Origin: Caproiciproducens sp. NJN-50
Lineage (GTDB): Bacteria > Bacillota > Clostridia > Oscillospirales > Acutalibacteraceae
Length of the DNA stretch: 64,000 bases
Assembly: GCF_004103755.1 (NCBI RefSeq)
Contig: NZ_CP035283.1
Span: 2,418,001 to 2,482,000, forward strand
Direction: 5' to 3'
Shown here: piece by piece, positions 58,479 through 64,000 of the stretch
Position numbering within the stretch: position 1 is the stretch's first letter
Layout: every line of letters begins with the position of its first letter
Notes under the pieces: model-generated
Told to the model about the DNA's origin: nothing
What the model saw: the letters and a program-made list of their open reading frames with translations, nothing else
The model's database searches: none
Position numbers and translations under genes: made by a program

Positions 58479-59202
58479 CGTCAGCAAAGCCTTCGGGAAA
58501 AACGAAGTTTTACAAAACGTCAGTATCCGGATAGACAAGGGCGACGTAGTCGTCATTATCGGCCCCAGCGGTTCCGGGAAGACCACTTTGCTGAGATGCA
58601 TCAGCTTCCTGGAAAAGGCGGATCAGGGCGAGATCGAAATTGGGGACCTGAGAGCAGACCTTGCGGAAGCCTCCAAAAAACAGATGCTGGCCATCCGGCG
58701 CAGAATGGCTTTCGTGTTCCAGAACTACAATTTATTCAATAACAAGACCGCTCTCGAAAACGTTGTCGAGGGGTTGATCACCGCGCGGAAAATGCCCAAA
58801 GGCGAAGCCGTTGAAACCGGGAAAAAAGCGCTGGACCGCGTCCATCTCTCTCAAAAATATGATTTCTACCCGAATCAGCTCTCCGGCGGGCAGCAGCAGA
58901 GGGTTGGAATCGCACGGGCGGTAGCGGTGAACCCCGACGTGATTCTATTCGACGAGCCGACATCCGCGCTGGACCCCGAACTGACCGGGGAAGTTCTGTC
59001 CGTTATGAAGGACCTCGCGGGGGACGGGACCACCATGCTGGTGGTAACGCATGAAATATCCTTCGCGGAGGATGTCGCCAACCGGATCGTGTTTTTTGAA
59101 GGCGGAAACATTGTTGAAGAGGGAGCACCGAATGTTATTCTGTTCCGGCCGGAAAAAGACCGCACAAAGCAGTTCCTGAAAGGCAGGTTTGCCCTGATGT
59201 AG
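58462..59202 (+). CDS. Amino-acid-type ABC ATPase (TcyN-like)
   Basis: 246 residues, overlapping the permease gene by 17 nt. Walker A 'GPSGSGKTT', Q-loop 'VFQNYNLF', signature 'LSGGQQQR', Walker B 'ILFDEPTSALDPE', switch His 'VTHEIS'. Short, without a regulatory NIL or TOBE domain, typical of cystine and polar amino-acid importers. Confidence 0.92.
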   Translation: MLKVNNVSKAFGKNEVLQNVSIRIDKGDVVVIIGPSGSGKTTLLRCISFLEKADQGEIEIGDLRADLAEASKKQMLAIRRRMAFVFQNYNLFNNKTALENVVEGLITARKMPKGEAVETGKKALDRVHLSQKYDFYPNQLSGGQQQRVGIARAVAVNPDVILFDEPTSALDPELTGEVLSVMKDLAGDGTTMLVVTHEISFAEDVANRIVFFEGGNIVEEGAPNVILFRPEKDRTKQFLKGRFALM

Positions 59203-59288
59203 CGCAGCCGGACGCAAAACGGACCGCTTGAACAAGTTTTATGACAGTACAGATTTCAAATTGGAAGTAATTAAGAGGAGATAATTCT

Positions 59289-60137
59289 ATGCCGTTGAGA
59301 CAAATCGCTATTTATGGGAAAGGCGGGATCGGGAAATCCACTACCACGCAGAATCTCACCGCGGCCCTGGCACAACTGGGGAAGAAAATTATGGTGGTGG
59401 GCTGCGACCCGAAGGCGGATTCCACAAGGCTTCTGTTGGGCGGCCTTGCACAGAAAACCGTGCTCGATACGCTCAGAGAGCATGGAGAAAACGTCCAGCT
59501 GAATACGATCATGCGGGAAGGGTACAGCGGGATCCGCTGCGTGGAATCCGGCGGCCCCGAGCCGGGAGTGGGCTGCGCGGGACGCGGCATTATCACGGCG
59601 ATCGGCATGCTTGAAAATTTGGGAGCCTATACAGAAGACCTGAATTATGTGTTTTACGACGTTCTCGGAGACGTCGTCTGCGGCGGCTTCGCCATGCCGA
59701 TCCGGGAAGGCAAAGCGAAGGAGATTTATATTGTGGCAAGCGGGGAAATGATGTCGCTGTATGCCGCAAATAACATTTCGAAGGGAATCCGGAGATATGC
59801 CGAAAGAGGCGGGGTCAGGCTTGGGGGAATCATCTGCAACAGCCGGAATGTCGATCGCGAGCTGGACTTGCTACGCGCCTTTTCCAAAGAGCTGGGCACG
59901 CAGCTGATTCATTTTATCCCGAGAGACAACATTGTGCAGCGGGCTGAAATCAAAAGGCAGACGGTAATCCAGTACAGCCCGGAGTCGGCGCAGGCGGAGG
60001 AGTACAGACAGCTGGCCCAAAAAGTTGAAGAAAACGATCTGTTTGTCATCCCGCGTCCAATGACGCAGGAACGGCTGGAAGAAATACTTTTACACTACGG
60101 CCTCATGGATTCACTTCAGGACGATTACCGGATTTAA
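59289..60137 (+). CDS. NifH/MarH-like nitrogenase reductase (Fe protein)
   Basis: 282 residues. P-loop 'GKGGIGKS' (10-17), switch I 'GCDPKADST', both cluster-ligating Cys (C96 in 'GVGCAGRG', C131 in 'DVVCGGFAMPI') and the Arg after C96 that is ADP-ribosylated in NifH. All residues for an ATP-driven [4Fe-4S] reductase are present, so it should deliver electrons to the D/K-like pair. It lies about 5.5 kb downstream of that pair, after the transporter genes, in the same orientation. RBS AGAGGAG. Confidence 0.93.
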   Translation: MPLRQIAIYGKGGIGKSTTTQNLTAALAQLGKKIMVVGCDPKADSTRLLLGGLAQKTVLDTLREHGENVQLNTIMREGYSGIRCVESGGPEPGVGCAGRGIITAIGMLENLGAYTEDLNYVFYDVLGDVVCGGFAMPIREGKAKEIYIVASGEMMSLYAANNISKGIRRYAERGGVRLGGIICNSRNVDRELDLLRAFSKELGTQLIHFIPRDNIVQRAEIKRQTVIQYSPESAQAEEYRQLAQKVEENDLFVIPRPMTQERLEEILLHYGLMDSLQDDYRI

Positions 60138-60221
60138 CAAGGCGATTCCCGCAAAAGATGTTTCATTCTATACGTTATGTGTTGTTTTCGAGAATCGAAC
60201 ACAGTCAGAGGGATATGAAAA

Positions 60222-61439
60222 ATGGAAGAGACGTTTTATGAAAGAATGTCAAGGCTGGTAAAGGACTTCACTGGGATCGATCATCGGAGCGAAACAGCCG
60301 GCCTGCGTGAAAACACCAGACTGGTGCGCGGCTATTCTGGCGTTGAAGAGCGCACGGGGGCCGTTTCCACTCCGATTTATCAGAGCGCGACGTTTGTGCA
60401 CCCGGGCTTTGACCGGACGACGGGGTTCGGCTACAGCCGATGCGGAAATCCCACCCGTCTGGAGCTGGAGAATACGCTTGCGATGCTGGAGCACGGAAAA
60501 AAAGCGTGGGCGTTTTCCAGCGGAATGTCGGCAATATCGATCGCCGTCAAACTGTTTCAGCCGGGCGATCAGATCCTCGTTTCAGATGATTTGTACGGGG
60601 GGACTTACCGGTTATTCAACGATTACTATTATGGCAAATACGGAATCAAGTTCGACTATATCGACACATCCAGTCTGCCGGAGATCAAAAACGCATTAAA
60701 GCCGGAAACAAAAGCGATTTTTGTGGAAACCCCTTCGAATCCCACCATGAAGGTCACGGATTTGCAGGCGGTTTCCGATCTGATTCACGGACAGAACGGA
60801 CTGCTGATTGTCGACAACACGTTTTTGTCCCCGTATTTTCAAAAGCCGGTCGACTTCGGCGCGGACATAGTGGTCCACAGCGGGACAAAATATCTCGGCG
60901 GCCACAACGATGTTCTCTGCGGTTTTTTGGTCGTGAAAGATGAAAGCCTGATCGAACCGGTTTTTAAAGCCTCGATGGCGGAAGGCGGCACGCTGGACCC
61001 GTTTGACAGCTGGCTTGTTCTGCGGAGCATAAAAACCCTGGGGATAAGGCTTGAAAAACAGCAGGCGAATGCCTTTGAAATTTATAAGTTTCTAAAGACG
61101 AGCGACAAGGTCGAAAAAATCTATTATGTCGGCGACCCGGACCATGAGGGCTATGAAATTTCCCGCAGGCAAACGACAGGGTTCGGCGGAATGATTTCAT
61201 TCAGCGTAAAAGATGCCGAGACCGTCCCCGATCTGCTGAATCATTTGCGGCTGATTCTGTTTGCGGAGAGCCTGGGCGGCGTTGAGAGCCTGATCACTTT
61301 TCCGCTGATGCAGACCCACGGGGAAATTCCGGAAGCGCTCAGAAATAAACTGGGAATCAACGACCGCCTGCTTCGGCTGTCGGTCGGAATAGAAGATGCT
61401 CAGGATCTGATTGAGGATCTGGAGCAGGCCCTGAGATAA
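60222..61439 (+). CDS. Cystathionine gamma-synthase/beta-lyase-family PLP enzyme
   Basis: 405 residues. Schiff-base Lys in 'HSGTKYLGGH', PLP contacts 'YSRCGNPTR', 'SSGMSAIS' and 'VDNTFLSPY'. An N-terminal extension of about 28 residues precedes the usual start of the fold. Could be cystathionine gamma-synthase, beta-lyase or a C-S lyase. Last gene of the nitrogenase-like operon (84-nt gap, no terminator seen), so it likely processes the same sulfur compound or its product. Confidence 0.88.
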   Translation: MEETFYERMSRLVKDFTGIDHRSETAGLRENTRLVRGYSGVEERTGAVSTPIYQSATFVHPGFDRTTGFGYSRCGNPTRLELENTLAMLEHGKKAWAFSSGMSAISIAVKLFQPGDQILVSDDLYGGTYRLFNDYYYGKYGIKFDYIDTSSLPEIKNALKPETKAIFVETPSNPTMKVTDLQAVSDLIHGQNGLLIVDNTFLSPYFQKPVDFGADIVVHSGTKYLGGHNDVLCGFLVVKDESLIEPVFKASMAEGGTLDPFDSWLVLRSIKTLGIRLEKQQANAFEIYKFLKTSDKVEKIYYVGDPDHEGYEISRRQTTGFGGMISFSVKDAETVPDLLNHLRLILFAESLGGVESLITFPLMQTHGEIPEALRNKLGINDRLLRLSVGIEDAQDLIEDLEQALR

Positions 61440-61495
61440 CAGGACGAAAACGCACGGGAGCGGCAGGCGCCCGGAAACGCGCAGGAAACCACACT

Positions 61496-62347
61496 TTACT
61501 TTCCCGTTCGGCCAGGAGGAACAACGGCAATCCGGTTTACGCTGATGATGCGAAACAGGTCGTTGAGCCTCATCGTCAGGCCGATGACAGGTCCCCAGGA
61601 AGGGAAGATGCGCGTCTTATGAAAAATGGGGTAACGCTCCAGAAGCTTCAGACGAAGCCCCCATTCTTCAAGGTCGCCGGCGTCCCGGATTCCCCATTTC
61701 ATTTCCGCTCTCCGGATCCCGCATTTCCGGACCATCCGGCTCGCCAGACGGATGCCGGACGGCGCGATGGCGTCGAATACGATCTCCGCCCCTGGGAACC
61801 GTCCTGCAATCATGGTGAAAAATCTGCGGACCTGTTTTTCGTCGAAATACATCAGCACGCCTCCGACCAGAAAAAGGATTCCGTCCTGAGGGACCGCGAT
61901 GTCATTGAAAAAGCTTTCGTCGAACATAGACTTCGGGATGCTGTTCGTTTCCCGGCTTTCGGGAATCAGCATGCTGCGCAGATGAATTACCTGCGGGACG
62001 TCCAGATCATACCATTTGATTTTTCCGTTGTTCACCCGGCTGAAGGTCGTGTCAAGGCCCGCGCCGATGTTTACGACGACGGCCCGGGGATGCCGCTGAA
62101 TGAAATCGCGTATCATGGAATCAAACTCGCGTGCGCGGATGGCAAGGGTCAGAATCTGAAAACGCCGGATTTGGGAACGGAACCTGGTAAAATCATAGTC
62201 GATCCTGTCGATCAGGTCTGCGGATACACGGTCTTTAAGGACAGGGTCCTTCATCCTTGCTTCCTCCGCGCGCCCCCATAATGGGAGCAAAAGCGTTTCG
62301 TTTACGCTTCTCAAATCGATTTTCACTTTTTCGCCGCTCACCATCAT
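61496..62347 (-). CDS. PPM1/TcmP-family SAM-dependent methyltransferase
   Basis: 283 residues from ATG 62347 (AAGGTGAG upstream). 'VVVNIGAGLDTTFSRV' is the SAM-binding motif of the leucine carboxyl methyltransferase-like family, followed by 'WYDLDVPQVI' and 'LVGGVLMYF'. Substrate unknown. Third gene of a minus-strand unit with the cysteine synthase and gamma-lyase genes; in Bacillus the comparable mccAB unit also begins with a methyltransferase (YrrT), of another family. Confidence 0.8.
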   Translation of the reverse strand: MMVSGEKVKIDLRSVNETLLLPLWGRAEEARMKDPVLKDRVSADLIDRIDYDFTRFRSQIRRFQILTLAIRAREFDSMIRDFIQRHPRAVVVNIGAGLDTTFSRVNNGKIKWYDLDVPQVIHLRSMLIPESRETNSIPKSMFDESFFNDIAVPQDGILFLVGGVLMYFDEKQVRRFFTMIAGRFPGAEIVFDAIAPSGIRLASRMVRKCGIRRAEMKWGIRDAGDLEEWGLRLKLLERYPIFHKTRIFPSWGPVIGLTMRLNDLFRIISVNRIAVVPPGRTGK

Positions 62348-62365
62348 ACTCACCTTACCATAGAC

Positions 62366-63280
62366 TCAGCCGTATATATGTTTGCTGAAGTAGCGGTCGC
62401 CGCGATCCGGCAGGATCGCCACCAGGTCGCTGCCTTCAGGCGCTTTTAACGCCGCCTTTCTGGCCGCTGAAAGAGCGGCCCCGGACGACGTTCCCGCCAA
62501 TATTCCTTCCCTGCCCGCGAGCAGCCGGAGCTCCTTAAACGCCTCCTCGTCCCCGACTTTATAAACCTGGTCCACAAGCGACATATCCATGGTGCCGGGC
62601 ATAAAAGTGTTGCCGATCCCCTCAATGGCGTAGCAGCCGGGCTCCCCGCCGCCCATGGTGGAACCGACCGGGTCCGCCATGACGACTTTTACCGCCGCGT
62701 TCTGTTCCTTCAGATATTTCGCCGCGCCGGAGAGAGTCCCCCCGCTGCCCGCGCCCGCAACCAGAATATCCACCTTTCCGTCCAGGTCCTTCCAGATCTC
62801 CGGTCCGGTGGTGCGATAGTGAGCCAGCGGATTCGCCGGATTTTCAAATTGGCTGAGCGTGACCGGGTGTTCAATCCGCTTTTTCAGTTCCTCCACTTTT
62901 TCGATCGCACCCTGCATTCCCTTTTCCAGCGGCGTATGGACAATTTCCGCCCCGTAGGCTTTCATGATGGTTTGTTTCTCCTCCGAGAATTTTTCCGGTA
63001 CGGCGAAGATCACCCGGTATCCCCTTCCCAACGCCGCGAGCGCAATGCCGATCCCGGCGTTGCCCGCCGTCGCTTCCAAGATAGTATATCCCGGCTTCAA
63101 CAGGCCGCGCTCCTCGGCGTCACTTACCAAAGCGGACCCCATGCGGTCCTTTACGCTTCCGCCCGGATTGAACAGCTCCAGTTTTGCAAACACATTCACT
63201 CCGCCGCGAAAATCCATATGGTTCAGCTTTAAAAGAGGCGTATGGCCGATCATTTCGCGCACATCATTGTAATATGTCAT
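62366..63280 (-). CDS. O-acetylserine-dependent cystathionine beta-synthase / cysteine synthase
   Basis: 304 residues. PLP Lys in 'GGSVKDRMG', PLP-phosphate loop 'GAGSGGTLSG', and the substrate loop 'ATAGNAGIG' where CysK has TSGNTG. The TAGN-type loop is seen in MccA (YrhA), which condenses O-acetylserine with homocysteine. A gamma-lyase-type partner directly upstream (4-nt overlap) also favours MccA over CysK. If it does double as CysK it could be the sensor partner of the CymR-like Rrf2 protein. Confidence 0.85.
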   Translation of the reverse strand: MTYYNDVREMIGHTPLLKLNHMDFRGGVNVFAKLELFNPGGSVKDRMGSALVSDAEERGLLKPGYTILEATAGNAGIGIALAALGRGYRVIFAVPEKFSEEKQTIMKAYGAEIVHTPLEKGMQGAIEKVEELKKRIEHPVTLSQFENPANPLAHYRTTGPEIWKDLDGKVDILVAGAGSGGTLSGAAKYLKEQNAAVKVVMADPVGSTMGGGEPGCYAIEGIGNTFMPGTMDMSLVDQVYKVGDEEAFKELRLLAGREGILAGTSSGAALSAARKAALKAPEGSDLVAILPDRGDRYFSKHIYG

Positions 63281-64000
63281 TTTGACTCCCCCACAATCGC
63301 CTGCCCGAACGCCTGGGAAAGGTCGTCGGCAAGGTCTTTTTTATCTTCAATGCCAACCGAGAGACGCACCAGGTTGTCGACGATGCCGACTTTCTGACGG
63401 ATCTCACAGGGGATGGAAGCGTGCGTCATGCTGGCCGGATGACACACGAGCGACTCCACTCCGCCGAGGCTTTCGGCAAGGGCGATCAGCCTGACGCTTC
63501 GGAAGAACGTATGGATATCGTATCGGCCGGAAAGCACGAAAGAGATCATTGCGCCCGCGCCGGACGCCTGTCTTTTCTGGATCTCGTACCCCGGGAAATC
63601 TTCAAAACCCGGATAGTAGACTTTGGCGACAGCGTCGTGATTCCGAAGAAAATCGGCCAGATAGGAGGCGTTTTCCAGGTGACGGTCCATGCGGACGGAC
63701 AGGGTTTTGATCCCGCGGATCAACAGCCAGGAGTCAAAGGGACCCAGCACCCCGCCGGTGGCGTTCTGCAGAAAGCCGAGCCGCTCCGCCGTTTCCGCGT
63801 CCCTGACCGCGACAAGGCCGGCGACGAGGTCGCTGTGGCCGCCGAGATATTTCGTCGCGCTGTGCACCACGATATCCGCGCCCAGATTCAGCGGTTTCTG
63901 TAAGTACGGCGTCATGAACGTGTTGTCGACGATCATTTTAAGGCCGTGCCGGCGGGCAATCTCCGACGCCGCTGCGAGATCCGTAATCGTCAGAAGCGGA
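63277..64000 (-). CDS. Cystathionine gamma-lyase/synthase-family PLP enzyme (5' end outside window)
   Basis: The frame is open to base 64000, so the N-terminal part is missing; at least 240 residues are visible. Schiff-base Lys in 'HSATKYLGGH', PLP Asp in 'VDNTFMTPY', and the C-terminal 'ESLGGVESLVCHPASMTH' typical of MetB/MetC/MccB. Overlaps the following synthase by 4 nt, the mccB-mccA pairing of reverse transsulfuration. Confidence 0.88.
   Translation of the reverse strand, partial: PLLTITDLAAASEIARRHGLKMIVDNTFMTPYLQKPLNLGADIVVHSATKYLGGHSDLVAGLVAVRDAETAERLGFLQNATGGVLGPFDSWLLIRGIKTLSVRMDRHLENASYLADFLRNHDAVAKVYYPGFEDFPGYEIQKRQASGAGAMISFVLSGRYDIHTFFRSVRLIALAESLGGVESLVCHPASMTHASIPCEIRQKVGIVDNLVRLSVGIEDKKDLADDLSQAFGQAIVGESK

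Noticed and set aside
49405..60137. True molybdenum nitrogenase for nitrogen fixation
   Set aside because: No nifE/N second pair, nifV, nifS/U, molybdate transporter or GlnB proteins; NifE-like cofactor pocket; all neighbours are sulfur genes.

Overview
The window looks like chromosome of a low-to-mid GC Gram-positive anaerobe of the Clostridia, probably an Oscillospiraceae/Acutalibacteraceae-type organism. The grounds are a DnaD/DnaC-type primosome pair, a YesMN-type two-component system, a cysteine-free Rrf2 (CymR-like) regulator, a CIRCE-controlled Hsp20 cluster, a split 2-hydroxyacyl-CoA dehydratase activator/dehydratase pair, strong AGGAGG ribosome sites and sigma-A type promoters. The assignment is inferred from gene content; no rRNA, tRNA, CRISPR array, prophage or insertion sequence was seen.

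Positions 1-24500 are mostly housekeeping. They hold the end of a DnaD-like gene and a DnaC-like loader, prfB (no programmed frameshift), a zinc-ribbon membrane protein, galU, the rpsF-ssb-rpsR operon, an amidohydrolase, a PASTA pseudokinase, yebC, and pyrB carrying a PyrI-like zinc tail. Next come a dehydratase activator/dehydratase pair, a diguanylate cyclase behind a c-di-GMP-I (GEMM) riboswitch, an MBL/beta-CASP nuclease, exonuclease III, a cyclophilin, an ABC exporter and three tandem hsp20 genes behind a perfect CIRCE operator.

Positions 24692-37464 form a carbohydrate module. A divergent YesM/YesN-like sensor/regulator pair sits beside a nine-gene minus-strand operon: substrate-binding lipoprotein, two permeases, two different ATPases, a zinc polyol dehydrogenase resembling erythritol/L-threitol dehydrogenase, DhaK, DhaL and an RpiB-like isomerase. 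The set fits uptake of a C4 polyol, oxidation to erythrulose, phosphorylation and isomerisation to erythrose-4-phosphate.

Positions 39360-64000 are a sulfur amino acid supercluster: metNIQ with a PLP enzyme, the Rrf2 regulator, metY, metE-metF, a nitrogenase-like operon (49405-61439), then a PPM1-family methyltransferase, an O-acetylserine-dependent cystathionine beta-synthase/cysteine synthase and a cystathionine gamma-lyase-type enzyme running off the edge. The nitrogenase-like operon encodes a YezD-like protein, a NifB-like radical SAM protein, two NifX-like proteins, NifD/E-like and NifK/N-like subunits, a fused serine-dehydratase-like Fe-S protein, a cystine-type ABC importer, a NifH-like reductase and a transsulfuration-type PLP enzyme. 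It has no further nif genes. Its setting suggests reductive release of sulfur or methanethiol from an organosulfur compound, comparable in concept to methylthio-alkane reductase (MarBHDK), feeding MetY and the methionine cycle.

The least expected signal is in the leaders. metY and the nitrogenase-like operon each begin with a strong promoter, a 38-codon ORF extremely rich in Cys and Met, and an intrinsic terminator about 40 nt after the ORF stop: apparent Cys/Met-sensing attenuators. The nitrogenase-like leader also carries two copies of an RNA element sharing an identical 21-nt hairpin-forming block, each ending in its own terminator. A related AT-rich motif lies at or just downstream of the -10 box of the rrf2, metY-leader and nitrogenase-like promoters, and may be the Rrf2 operator.
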